Source: Chitinophaga sancti (lineage in GTDB: Bacteria > Bacteroidota > Bacteroidia > Chitinophagales > Chitinophagaceae). Taken from it: a DNA stretch of 64,000 nt. The stretch's first letter is position 1; every line of letters starts with the position of its first letter. Positions 51,757-60,141 of this stretch are shown in pieces. Position numbers and translations under genes: made by a program. Location of the stretch: assembly GCF_034087045.1 (NCBI RefSeq), contig NZ_CP139247.1, positions 3,498,001 to 3,562,000 on the forward strand, read 5' to 3'. The notes under the pieces are model-generated. The model searched no databases. It was given only the letters and a program-made list of their open reading frames with translations, and was not told where the DNA came from.

Positions 51757-52857
51757 CTAGCAGTCTTTGAGAAATTGTTTAATAATGAAGTCCACCACGC
51801 TGTGCATGTTTTTGTTTTCATTGAAAACAGCCAGCTGTTTGTCAGCACCAGTACCATTCTGCAGTATTTCTCTTGTATACTCGATATAATGACGGCTACC
51901 CAGTTCATCGACTACATCATCAACAAATTCCAGCAGTTCAAAAATGAGTGAACGGGTATTCACTTCCGCCTCTTTACCAAAATCAATGAGGTTGCCATCT
52001 ATACCATAGCGGCTGGCTCTCCATTTATTTTCATTGACCAGTGCGCGGTTGTAAATAATAAAGTTCAGGTTCTGCATGCGCAGTTTATAGATCTTGGCAC
52101 AGAGAGCCTGGAAGATGGCGGCAATGGTACAGGTTTCCTGCAGGGTGAGCGGCACATCGCAGATCCGGAATTCTACCGTATCGTAAAAAGGATGTACACG
52201 TAAGTCCCACCATACCTTGCGGGCATTGTCTATACACTTGGTCTTGACAAGTAATTGGATATAGCGGTCGTATTCTCCGATACTGGCAAAATAATCAGGG
52301 ATACCGGTACGGGGAAACTTATCAAATACTTTTACCCTGTATGATTTAAAGCCCGTATTCCGACCTTCCCAGAAAGGAGAGTTGGTACTTAAGGCAAATA
52401 CGTGTGGCAGAAAATAACGCACAGAATTTGCGATATGCAGGGCCATTTCCCTGTTCTCCATTCCCACATGCACATGCAGCCCAAAGATCAGGTTAGACCT
52501 GGCGGCGTCCTGCATTTCATTCACAATTTCGAAATACCGGGGATGGTCTGTAATGAGCTGGGCTTCCCATTTGGAAAACGGATGGGTACCGGAGGCGCCG
52601 ATACTATACCCCAGGTCGCCGGCAATCTGAGCCACCGTTTTACGAAGGTGTGCTACATCTGCACGGGCCTCATCGATGTTTGCACAGATATGGGTGCCGA
52701 CTTCTACGACTGCCTGATGAAATTCGGCTTTTACTTTTTCCGGGATGACTTTGTGGGCCTGTTCTACAATTTTCTGTTCATGGGAGCATAGTTCGAGGGT
52801 CCGGGGGTCCATGACCATGTATTCTTCTTCAATGCCTAATGTGAAATTCCGGAGCAT
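51757..52857 (-). CDS. GCS2-family carboxylate-amine ligase (YbdK-like)
   Basis: 366 residues. FTLGIEEEYMVMDPRTLEL at the start is the glutamate-cysteine ligase 2 signature (metal-binding Glu cluster). LIFGLHVHVGMENREMALHI near 140 and FWEGRNTGFKSYRVKVFDKF near 187 are further blocks, and LRVHPFYDTVEFRICDVPLT near 223 holds the ATP-binding strand. Members join Glu or another acid to an amine, with weak gamma-glutamylcysteine synthesis by YbdK. The tight clustering with two ATP-grasp enzymes and an amidotransferase implies a dedicated product, not general glutathione synthesis. It follows a terminator-like hairpin and probably starts its own transcript. Confidence 0.9.
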   Translation of the reverse strand: MLRNFTLGIEEEYMVMDPRTLELCSHEQKIVEQAHKVIPEKVKAEFHQAVVEVGTHICANIDEARADVAHLRKTVAQIAGDLGYSIGASGTHPFSKWEAQLITDHPRYFEIVNEMQDAARSNLIFGLHVHVGMENREMALHIANSVRYFLPHVFALSTNSPFWEGRNTGFKSYRVKVFDKFPRTGIPDYFASIGEYDRYIQLLVKTKCIDNARKVWWDLRVHPFYDTVEFRICDVPLTLQETCTIAAIFQALCAKIYKLRMQNLNFIIYNRALVNENKWRASRYGIDGNLIDFGKEAEVNTRSLIFELLEFVDDVVDELGSRHYIEYTREILQNGTGADKQLAVFNENKNMHSVVDFIIKQFLKDC

Positions 52858-52903
52858 AGATGGTAATGTAATTAGGGAAGCAAGATAAGAAGAATATAGA
52901 AAA

Positions 52904-52950
52904 CGGCCTGCGGCAGCAGGGGAGTGTGCTCTATTTTACGCTGACGCCAA
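52904..52950. repeat. Single copy of the REP-like unit
   Basis: CGGCCTGCGGCAGCA, 21 bases, then GCTGACGCC. The right half of the palindrome at 43836-43977 has the same two blocks with the same 21-base spacing. Confidence 0.6.
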
Positions 52951-52955
52951 TAGAA

Positions 52956-53005
52956 ACAAAAAGGCCTGCATACCGGCTGAGGGGAGAAAGCTGGTAATGC
53001 AGGCC
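52956..53005 (-). terminator. Terminator between the ATP-grasp and GCS2 genes
   Basis: Minus strand GGCCTGCATTACCAGCT pairs with GGCCGGTATGCAGGCC-type sequence (outer 9 bp GGCCTGCAT/ATGCAGGCC perfect, inner ACCAGC/GCCGGT imperfect), followed by TTTTTGTTT. It splits the amidoligase cluster into two transcripts. Confidence 0.75.
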
Positions 53006-53026
53006 GGTTGTATACAAACAAACAAC

Positions 53027-54151
53027 CTATTCTTTGGCCTTTGCTTTTTTAGTAGTTGTCTTTTTAGGTGCTGCTTCTTTTTTAGCAGCAGGTTCCTTTT
53101 TAGCAGGATCTTTTTTAGAAGTAGCCTTCTTCTCAACTGGCGCAGCACCCTCCGGCGTCGCCGATTTTTTCGCTGCCGTCTTCTTCGCACCTGGTACTAT
53201 CGCCGTCTGATTTCCCGGCACTGCATGGGTCATAAATGCTCCCCATGTCAGGTTATCCGTTCCGGGCAACTGCCTCAGCGCTCTTTCAATGGCATAATTC
53301 GCCGCTGTCTCTACCACCCATTCAAAATTCTCTGTTCCGATCGTAGCTTCATCTGCCTCCGGCGCAGGGTTCCAGAAGTCGATCACATAAGGTATCCCTG
53401 CACGCACGGCTACCTCCACCGTATTGAAATCATACCCCAGGTAACGGTTCAGGTTAGCCACCTGTTCGATGATCACACCTTCCAGGTCATCATCTCCCTG
53501 TGCCTTATCAAGATAACGTTGGTAAGGAGGCTGGTGCGGGTCGTAAGGAATAACACGTACATACTTGCCGCCAATACAATAACAACGATAATAAGAATCG
53601 TATTCAATCTCTTCCTGCAGCATCATCACCAGCTGGCCGGTATGCGCATGTTGTGCAAAGAATTCCTCAGGACTATTGACTTTGTACACATGTTTCCAAC
53701 CTCCGCCATTGTAAGGTTTCATATAAGCAGGAAAGCCAATGTGCGCGAAAATGCTTTCCCAGTCAAAAGGATATATCAGGTTCCTGAACGATTGATCCGT
53801 AGTATTTACCGGCAGATCGCGGGAGGGGAGTAACGCAGTTTTAGGAACATTTACACCCGTACGTGCAGCTAGTTCATTGTTCACAAATTTATCATCTGCA
53901 CTCCACCAGAATGGATTATTGATCACTGCGCTTCCTTCCAGTGCAGCCTGTTTGAGCCAGGTACGATAGAAAGGAACATCCTGCGAAATACGATCCAGTA
54001 TCACAGCATATTCATTTGGAATACCCTGTATTACTTTGTCGATAGATACAAATTCGGCAGAGATGTCGTTGACATTTTTAGCGTTTACGCGGTCAATGAA
54101 TGCCTGGGGGAAACTGTTTTCCTGACCATAGAGAAGGCCTATTTTTTTCAT
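53027..54151 (-). CDS. ATP-grasp ligase with histone-H1-like Lys/Ala tail
   Basis: 374 residues. ATP-grasp core: FPAYMKPYNGGGWKHVYKV near residue 160 (ATP lysine and Gly loop), QEEIEYDSYYRCYCIGGKYV near 199, and FNTVEVAVRAGIPYVIDFWN then PAPEAD near 262, the metal-binding Glu and Asn-Pro end. The last ~55 residues are AKKTAAKKS, KKATSKKDPAKKEPAAKKEA and KKTTTKKAKAKE: a disordered, highly basic tail of the kind found in histone H1 and AlgP. Such a tail should bind nucleic acid or another polyanion, which is odd for a metabolic ligase. It lies 93 bases after the esterase gene. Confidence 0.8.
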   Translation of the reverse strand: MKKIGLLYGQENSFPQAFIDRVNAKNVNDISAEFVSIDKVIQGIPNEYAVILDRISQDVPFYRTWLKQAALEGSAVINNPFWWSADDKFVNNELAARTGVNVPKTALLPSRDLPVNTTDQSFRNLIYPFDWESIFAHIGFPAYMKPYNGGGWKHVYKVNSPEEFFAQHAHTGQLVMMLQEEIEYDSYYRCYCIGGKYVRVIPYDPHQPPYQRYLDKAQGDDDLEGVIIEQVANLNRYLGYDFNTVEVAVRAGIPYVIDFWNPAPEADEATIGTENFEWVVETAANYAIERALRQLPGTDNLTWGAFMTHAVPGNQTAIVPGAKKTAAKKSATPEGAAPVEKKATSKKDPAKKEPAAKKEAAPKKTTTKKAKAKE

Positions 54152-54244
54152 CCTGAAAAATGTTTTTACGTTGAGTGTATCAATGATTCCGTTTACAATA
54201 AAAGCGGATGAGGATCAATATTCGCGCCAATGGATTTCGCCAGC

Positions 54245-54952
54245 TTATTTTATAAGGGAAAGGTAATATGGTAACATTTCGTTCCATACGGGCCAGTCGT
54301 GTTTTTGATTGGGCCTTATATCCAGCCAGTGGCTGATGCCTTTGTGAGCGAGTATCCCTGACATCCGTTCATTCTGGTTACGGGCTATATCTTCGTCGGC
54401 TACGCCTAGTATAATTCCCATGCGCCAGAGGGCTTCGTGCGGATTGTCCCGCATGTAATCCATGGGATTATGGAAATAGACATTATCATCATAATGACCA
54501 TCCAGGCGGGAGGTAATATCAAAAATGCCGCTGAGGCTAAAAAGGTAAGAGACCTGCTCCGGGTAGCGGAAGGCAAAGTTGGATGCATGGTACCCACCGA
54601 AACTGCAACCGGCTACGGCTACGCGGTAAACGCCGGTTTCGTATATGACCCTTTCCAGCACCTCATGGCGCAGCATGTTGTCGTAAGCAATGTGATTGAG
54701 GGTGCGTTGAGCAGGGGAGACCTGTTTGTTGTACCAGCTCCGGGCATCTATACTATCAGGGCAATAGACCCGAATGAGCTGATGGTCGATGAACCATTGT
54801 AATGCATGAATAAGGCCTCTTTCCTTATGTTCATAATGGCGCCCCATAGAGGTAGGGAAGAGGATGAGGGGATAGCCTTCCTCTCCGAATACCAGCATCT
54901 CGAATTCACGGCCGAGATGAGGGGATTTCCATTTGTAATATTGTTCATGCAT
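54245..54952 (-). CDS. Alpha/beta-hydrolase esterase of the amidoligase cluster
   Basis: 235 residues, esterase-D-like alpha/beta hydrolase. Nucleophile elbow AVAGCSFGGYHASNF with Ser near 118, preceded by LILFPTSMGRHYEHKERGL, which supplies the oxyanion region, and ended by LDIRPNQKHDWPVWNEMLPY with the catalytic His. No signal peptide. Genes of this type regularly accompany GCS2/ATP-grasp clusters, possibly to release or edit the product. First gene of the cluster in transcription order, and it diverges from nothing: its upstream neighbour is the terminator of a gene on the same strand. Confidence 0.82.
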   Translation of the reverse strand: MHEQYYKWKSPHLGREFEMLVFGEEGYPLILFPTSMGRHYEHKERGLIHALQWFIDHQLIRVYCPDSIDARSWYNKQVSPAQRTLNHIAYDNMLRHEVLERVIYETGVYRVAVAGCSFGGYHASNFAFRYPEQVSYLFSLSGIFDITSRLDGHYDDNVYFHNPMDYMRDNPHEALWRMGIILGVADEDIARNQNERMSGILAHKGISHWLDIRPNQKHDWPVWNEMLPYYLSLIK

Positions 54953-54967
54953 TCATATAAATATAAT

Positions 54968-55005
54968 AAAAAAACGCTTCGGCTGTTAGGCCGAAGCGTT
55001 TTTTT
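54968..55005 (-). terminator. Terminator of the astacin gene
   Basis: AAAACGCTTCGGC-TGTTAG-GCCGAAGCGTTTT, about 13 bp perfect with flanking A and T runs, 20 bases after the minus-strand stop at 55026. Confidence 0.92.
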
Positions 55006-55025
55006 GTCAGGTAGTATTTTCTACT

Positions 55026-56279
55026 TTATTTCGCAATGTAGCCTACACCGTTCTGCAGGATTATATCCTGATAATAACCGCCTTCTCTGTAATTACCATA
55101 TTCCTGTTCCCAGGCCTGCTTGATATACAGGTCAACGATTTTATAGGAATTAGAACCTGGTGCCAGCTTATGATAACTTACAGTTTCTGAATTTGCACCA
55201 CCACTGCCACCATAGGTATATCTGGAGCTTAAACAGGTAACATTTGTCTGGAAAGACAGGTTGGCAGGTACTGTGCATGCTGCATCTGAGTAAAACCTGA
55301 TGTATACATCTACAGCTTCATATACATTCAGGTAATTAGGACCATCATTCCATTGGTACTCGATAGGTACCTGTACCATTTTGGCATAAATCCCCGGATT
55401 GTACATGTAATTGTACGTCTGAATATCACCAGATGAGAGAACAGAAGAATTATAATAGTAAGTGCCTCCACCCAGTGTGGTGATTGTAGGACTTCCATTT
55501 TTACTGAAAAAGTAAGGACCATACAACATAATAGACTCCCAGTCAAATGTGCCCAATTCAAACCCCTGATATCCACGGGCTGCATATGTCTGGAAATTGT
55601 GATCTTCATCATCTTCAATATTGCTCCAGTTGATGATAACATAGTTATCCCGGTCTGCCCGTGTTTGTTCATGGAAGAAGCCAAGGGCGTGGCCAATCTC
55701 ATGAACCGCATTTCCCCAGGAGCAGCCGTCATCCAGTGAAATCAGCTGTTTTCCCCCGGTCATACCAATACCATCGGAATAGCATCCATCATCCTTGATG
55801 AATTCTATATAATTTGCCTGGTTGGTACGTTGTACGAACTGAATGTTGGTATTGGCCTGCCAGTGGGCAATAGCATCCGTAACCCGGGAGCTGTTAGGTA
55901 ATCCGACATTGATGGAGTAATACACAATCCTGTTCGGCCAGAGATTTACGAAATTGGCCCTGCCGGTGCGGGCTGTAGCGTCATCAGTTTCTCCTTTCAG
56001 GAATTTTACCTGGCTTTCGCCAAGCACCATGTCATCGTCCAGTAGATAACGATCTCCTTTTTTAATGAGGCTGTATTGCTCCCCGGTCTTTTTGTTGGTA
56101 ATGGTAACGGGCTCCCCTTTAATATTGGGAAATGCTTCCATCGAAGAACATCCACAGTCTTTTGTAGTGGTAGTTGAGGTGTCTGTTGCCTCCTGTTTCT
56201 TACAGGAAGAGAATGACATGGCCAATACCAGACCTGTCAGCAACAGGGGGCGAATCAATAGGCTTTTTTTTGTTTTCAT
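55026..56279 (-). CDS. Astacin-family (M12A) metalloprotease lipoprotein
   Basis: 417 residues. Lipobox in LTGLVLAMSFSSCKKQ, so Cys26 is likely the lipid anchor. A propeptide-like segment precedes the catalytic domain, which starts near residue 105 (FVNLWPNRIVYYSINVGLPN). The zinc site is HEIGHALGFFHEQTRADRD near 190, the full astacin HExxHxxGFxHExxRxDRD, and the Met-turn is ESIMLYGPYFFSKNG near 240 with Tyr ligand. The last ~130 residues are a beta-rich unknown domain. It cleaves proteins at the cell surface. Astacins are best known in animals. Bacterial ones occur in predators and Bacteroidota. Confidence 0.92.
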   Translation of the reverse strand: MKTKKSLLIRPLLLTGLVLAMSFSSCKKQEATDTSTTTTKDCGCSSMEAFPNIKGEPVTITNKKTGEQYSLIKKGDRYLLDDDMVLGESQVKFLKGETDDATARTGRANFVNLWPNRIVYYSINVGLPNSSRVTDAIAHWQANTNIQFVQRTNQANYIEFIKDDGCYSDGIGMTGGKQLISLDDGCSWGNAVHEIGHALGFFHEQTRADRDNYVIINWSNIEDDEDHNFQTYAARGYQGFELGTFDWESIMLYGPYFFSKNGSPTITTLGGGTYYYNSSVLSSGDIQTYNYMYNPGIYAKMVQVPIEYQWNDGPNYLNVYEAVDVYIRFYSDAACTVPANLSFQTNVTCLSSRYTYGGSGGANSETVSYHKLAPGSNSYKIVDLYIKQAWEQEYGNYREGGYYQDIILQNGVGYIAK

Positions 56280-56338
56280 GTGAGATGGAAATTTAAATGT
56301 ATAGGTTGAGTTAAAAAGTCGATATAGATTGTGAAATA

Positions 56339-56446
56339 ATGGGTTAAATGATATAGGAAAAATGGTATGGGTTAAATGCTATGGGTTAAACGGTATAGGT
56401 TAATTGATACGGGTTAAAGTAAGGTATGGGTTAAATTAGGGTATAA
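56339..56446. repeat. Degenerate ATGGGTTAAA tandem repeat
   Basis: Six or more units of about 14-18 bases built on ATGGGTTAAATGNT (also ATAGGTTAATTGAT, ACGGGTTAAAGTAA) between the TonB receptor terminator and the astacin leader. No coding potential. Confidence 0.7.
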
Positions 56447-56448
56447 GT

Positions 56449-56480
56449 AAAAAGGTCCTGCAATCTGCAGGACCTTTTTA
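56449..56480 (-). terminator. Terminator of the TonB-dependent receptor gene
   Basis: AAAAAGGTCCTGCA and TGCAGGACCTTTTT, 14-bp perfect stem with ATC loop, 8 bases after the stop. Confidence 0.92.
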
Positions 56481-56487
56481 GCAATTC

Positions 56488-59400
56488 TTAGAAGTTATAA
56501 CGAACACTCAACTGACCTCTCCAGCGTGACAGGTAGTCATTCACTGTATATGGTCTCAGTGTACCATTGATGTTGTTCATCAGGTTCTTGTTGAATGTGT
56601 AAGTCGGAGTAGTGCTCTGAGATGTTACTGTGAACAGAGATACTGACTGATTGCTCAGGTAATAAGACCATCCCCAGTTACGGTTCAGCAGGTTAGCTAC
56701 GTTCAGGATGTCGAATCCAACTTCAATTCTGTGTGTATTTTTCAGGATGAAATCCTGTGCAAGCTTCAGATCGAAGTGGCTTTCCCATGGCATTCTCAGT
56801 CCGTTACGCTCTGTATTCTGACCCATGTGAGAGCTCAGGTATTTGTTATTGGCAGCAAATGCCTGGAAGTCAGCCAACTGCTGGGCAGGCGTTACCACAG
56901 TACCGTCAGACAGTGTCAGCGTGCTGAACTGGCTAGCGTCTGTAGGCAGGTAAGCTAAGCTGTTTGTACCAGTTTTACCAGAAGCATCATCACCGGTAAT
57001 GTTGTTGTTGAACATTACAGAGTAACGCTGACCGGTGTAACCCTGGTAAACCAATCCGATAGTGGTAGACAGGTGACCCTTAGCATAACGGAAAGTTTTG
57101 CTTGCGTTAGCTACCACACGATGACCTGGATCAAAGTTAGCACGAGCCAGACTCAGGTTGTTCATACCATTTACGTTGTAAGCAAAGCGCCAGCTGGAAT
57201 AAGCAGTAGAGCTGGTACCATCGTTCATAGAGTAAGAAGCACCATAAGTATAAGCCAGGCTACCAGACCATCCATGATCCATTGGTTTCTGAATCTGTGC
57301 AGTTAAGTTATAAGAATAACCTTTGCTGGTGTTAGTCAGATAGATGACATCAGTATAAGAAGAGTTTGCACGTGCAAAGTTGTACCAGGGTCTGGTGGTG
57401 TTACCTAAAGTAACTTGACCTGTCTGAGGTCCAACGTTCAGGTTCTTATACAGGATGTTATTGAGCGTTTTGGTGTACAAAGCTTCGATTGTACCAATCA
57501 GACCCCACCATGGCAGTTTCTGGTCGATAGCCAGGTTACCACGGAGTACCTGAGGATATTTGAAGTTTTTGTCAGTAACGTCAATTTCAGTAGGAGCAGC
57601 AGCGGTAGTAGGAATATAAGCACCCAGGTGTGTATCAGCCGGATCATAGTTGAAACGTACTGTTGAAGGAGGAGTACCACTGAAGGATGTGAATGCAACA
57701 CCAGTTTTGGAATATGCATTGGAGATCCATACCAGCGGAACACGACCTGTGAACAGACCGGCACCACCTCTCAGTTGAGTCGTACCATCGCCATTTACAT
57801 CCCAGTTAAATGCAACTCTTGGAGCCCACATCAACCTTGTTTTTGGAATAGTATTGTTCTTAATGCCATAAGTAGTAGCGATGTCAGAAGCATTGAAACC
57901 AGTGTTTGCGTCAGGTTTGTTGAAGAATACCGGCAGGTCGATACGCAGACCATAAGTCAGTCTGAACCTGTCATTGATATCCCAGATATCCTGTCCATAT
58001 AAGCTGAACTGACCAGCACGGATCTTACCAGGAGCCAGGTCATTACCACCTTTATTAGAATAACCAACTGCATAAGTAGTAGGCGCAGCAGAGTTATTCA
58101 AAAAGGTATTAAGGTTTCTGTAAGTATAGTAACCATAGTAGTACTGCAGGAACACGTTGCTTGTGTTAAAGAACTGGTTGTCAGTACCAACAGTGATGGT
58201 ATGTTTTTTCTTCTGAATAGTCAGGTTATCAACGATGGTGAAGTTGTCCTGATTCAGTGAGTTACGTGGAGAGGAGTAATCCGCACCCAGGTTGTAGTTC
58301 AGACCACCTTCAGTGATATATACAGATGGGAATTCAACAGTAGAACGTCTGTCGCGGATACGGTTGTAGGTCACACGCAGTACGTTTGAAGTAGTAGCAT
58401 TGAAGCTACTGTTCAGTTCAGCTACAGTCGAGTTAGTAGTGCTGAGCATATAGTAGCCACTGTTAGCAAAAGTCATAGTAGTTGCACTACGGGAAATGTT
58501 GTACAGGCTACCATCAACATAGCTATGACGGAAGGTTAATTTATGCTTTTCGCTGATGTTCCAGTCGATACGAGCAAATACTGAAGTTGCATATGATTCA
58601 GAGTTAATATCAGTATAGCTACCCGGATCGAATCCATAAGTATCTTTTACATAAGTACGGATAGAATCCAGTCTTGCAGTACTGAATTTAGAACCTGAAC
58701 CAGCATCAGCAGGATTGTAACCAAGTGGTGTTTTGGTATCGTTTCTTTCCGCGTTTACGAAGAAGAACAATTTATTTTTGATAATTGGACCACCCAGGCT
58801 GGCACCCCATGTAGTATTATTATAGGTAGGGTATTTGGTTTTGCTCTGAACATTTTCGCCTACAAAACTCTGGTTTTGATTCAGGAAGTAAGCAGAACCA
58901 TGGAACTGGTTAGTACCACTCTTTGTTACAGCGTTGATACCACCACCCGTAAAGTTACTCTGAGTAATATCATATGGAGACAGTACGATTTGTACTTCCT
59001 GCACCGATTCCAGTGGAACAGCGTTTACATTCGCCTGACCACCATTGGTACCTGTAGCTGTCAGACCAAATGCGTCATTTGCATTCGCACCATCCACAGT
59101 GAATGAGTTGAATTTGTTGCTCTGACCTGCAAAGGAAATACCTAGTGGACTACCGTTCGAGCTGCTGTAAGTAGCAACAGCCTGCGGTGTCAAACGGGCG
59201 AAATCCTGGATGCTACGGCCTACAGTTGGCAATTCAGTCAACTGGCGCTGGCTGATGTTGGTCTGCGTACCCGTGCGGTTTGAGCTGATGATGCTGCTTT
59301 TTTGACCGGTAATAGTTACTTCGTTCAGAGATTTGCTACCATCTTCAAGTTTTACGTTTTGGGTCAATGCAGTACCCAGGCTTAGATACAGGTCCTTAAT

Positions 59401-59670
59401 GTTTTGTTCCTGGTAGCCTACATAGGTAATTGTAATGGTGTAAGGACCCCCTACACGCATGTTGGGAATGGTGTAACGACCTCCCTCTTGTGTTGTGGTA
59501 CCATAAACGGTTCCGGTTGGAACGTGAATGGCTTTAACTGTGGCCCCAATCAGGCCTTCCCCCTTTGCATCTTTCACCAGACCGGTAACAGCACTTGTTG
59601 TTACCTGCGCGAAAGAATAGCAAACGCTAAACAAGACAATGAATGTTAACAGTAGTTTTTTACATCCCAT
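56488..59670 (-). CDS. Oar-like TonB-dependent receptor with carboxypeptidase-regulatory domain
   Basis: 1060 residues. Signal peptide MGCKKLLLTFIVLFSVCYSF-AQ. CarboxypepD_reg domain at ~22-110 (VTGLVKDAKGEGLIGATVKA, then GGRYTIPNMRVGGPYTITIT). The plug has SLNEVTITGQKSS and GRSIQDFARLTPQAVATYSS, VDGANANDAFG, and ESVQEVQIVLSPYDITQSNF then TGGGINAVTKSGTNQFHGSA, the sequence diagnostic of Oar-type receptors. A 22-strand barrel follows and the chain ends GQLSVRYNF. No SusD partner gene is adjacent, so it is not a SusC/D glycan pair. It may import or export proteins, as Oar does for protease secretion in Myxococcus. The neighbouring astacin gene is interesting in that light. Confidence 0.92.
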   Translation of the reverse strand: MGCKKLLLTFIVLFSVCYSFAQVTTSAVTGLVKDAKGEGLIGATVKAIHVPTGTVYGTTTQEGGRYTIPNMRVGGPYTITITYVGYQEQNIKDLYLSLGTALTQNVKLEDGSKSLNEVTITGQKSSIISSNRTGTQTNISQRQLTELPTVGRSIQDFARLTPQAVATYSSSNGSPLGISFAGQSNKFNSFTVDGANANDAFGLTATGTNGGQANVNAVPLESVQEVQIVLSPYDITQSNFTGGGINAVTKSGTNQFHGSAYFLNQNQSFVGENVQSKTKYPTYNNTTWGASLGGPIIKNKLFFFVNAERNDTKTPLGYNPADAGSGSKFSTARLDSIRTYVKDTYGFDPGSYTDINSESYATSVFARIDWNISEKHKLTFRHSYVDGSLYNISRSATTMTFANSGYYMLSTTNSTVAELNSSFNATTSNVLRVTYNRIRDRRSTVEFPSVYITEGGLNYNLGADYSSPRNSLNQDNFTIVDNLTIQKKKHTITVGTDNQFFNTSNVFLQYYYGYYTYRNLNTFLNNSAAPTTYAVGYSNKGGNDLAPGKIRAGQFSLYGQDIWDINDRFRLTYGLRIDLPVFFNKPDANTGFNASDIATTYGIKNNTIPKTRLMWAPRVAFNWDVNGDGTTQLRGGAGLFTGRVPLVWISNAYSKTGVAFTSFSGTPPSTVRFNYDPADTHLGAYIPTTAAAPTEIDVTDKNFKYPQVLRGNLAIDQKLPWWGLIGTIEALYTKTLNNILYKNLNVGPQTGQVTLGNTTRPWYNFARANSSYTDVIYLTNTSKGYSYNLTAQIQKPMDHGWSGSLAYTYGASYSMNDGTSSTAYSSWRFAYNVNGMNNLSLARANFDPGHRVVANASKTFRYAKGHLSTTIGLVYQGYTGQRYSVMFNNNITGDDASGKTGTNSLAYLPTDASQFSTLTLSDGTVVTPAQQLADFQAFAANNKYLSSHMGQNTERNGLRMPWESHFDLKLAQDFILKNTHRIEVGFDILNVANLLNRNWGWSYYLSNQSVSLFTVTSQSTTPTYTFNKNLMNNINGTLRPYTVNDYLSRWRGQLSVRYNF

Positions 59671-60111
59671 ATTTGAGCAGTTTGATTTTGTAAGACCGCA
59701 AAGGTTAAAAAAAATTACTTAGAAATTTTAACTTGAAATTAACAAATTGTTAAGCCATATTAAAAGATTGAGTAGATGGTTCTGTAAATTCGAAACTATA
59801 TGGGAAAACAGCCTTTAAATGTAGTTTGTTCAACTAATAGAGTAAGAAATTCTAATATTTCGAATAATGATTTGTTGAAATACTTAATTCTCTGTCGGGC
59901 AAGGGCTGTTTTTATATTAGTTTTCTGACAAATGTTTATATGTTTATATTTATTATGTGATAAGGAATGAAGGGGATTAAACTGATGGGAGCGTGTTTGG
60001 GAGGAATTAAGGAAATATTGGACTTCCAACACCGCTGGAAGGTGACTTTTTGTGCTGTCAAAAGGGCGTAAAATCCGGGATTAGTCCAATGTTTCATGCC
60101 TCTTTTTAACC
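59671..60111. other. Intergenic region between the divergent TonB receptor and ribBA genes
   Basis: AT-rich. On the TonB side TAACCTTTG near 59708 could be a promoter with one extra base. I see no open frame with support, and no FMN riboswitch upstream of ribBA. Confidence 0.4.
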
Positions 60112-60119
60112 TAACTTTG
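60112..60119 (+). promoter_or_regulatory. Probable ribBA -7 element
   Basis: TAACTTTG matches TAnnTTTG 22 bases before ATG 60142. The -33 part (GTTTC near 60091) is imperfect. Confidence 0.5.
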
Positions 60120-60141
60120 CAATCAATATAACAACAGTGAT

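Noticed and set aside
59700..60141. FMN riboswitch upstream of ribBA
   Set aside because: I looked for the conserved RFN blocks (AGGGGCAGGG-like start, GGTGAAATTCCGGAC-like middle) and found none.
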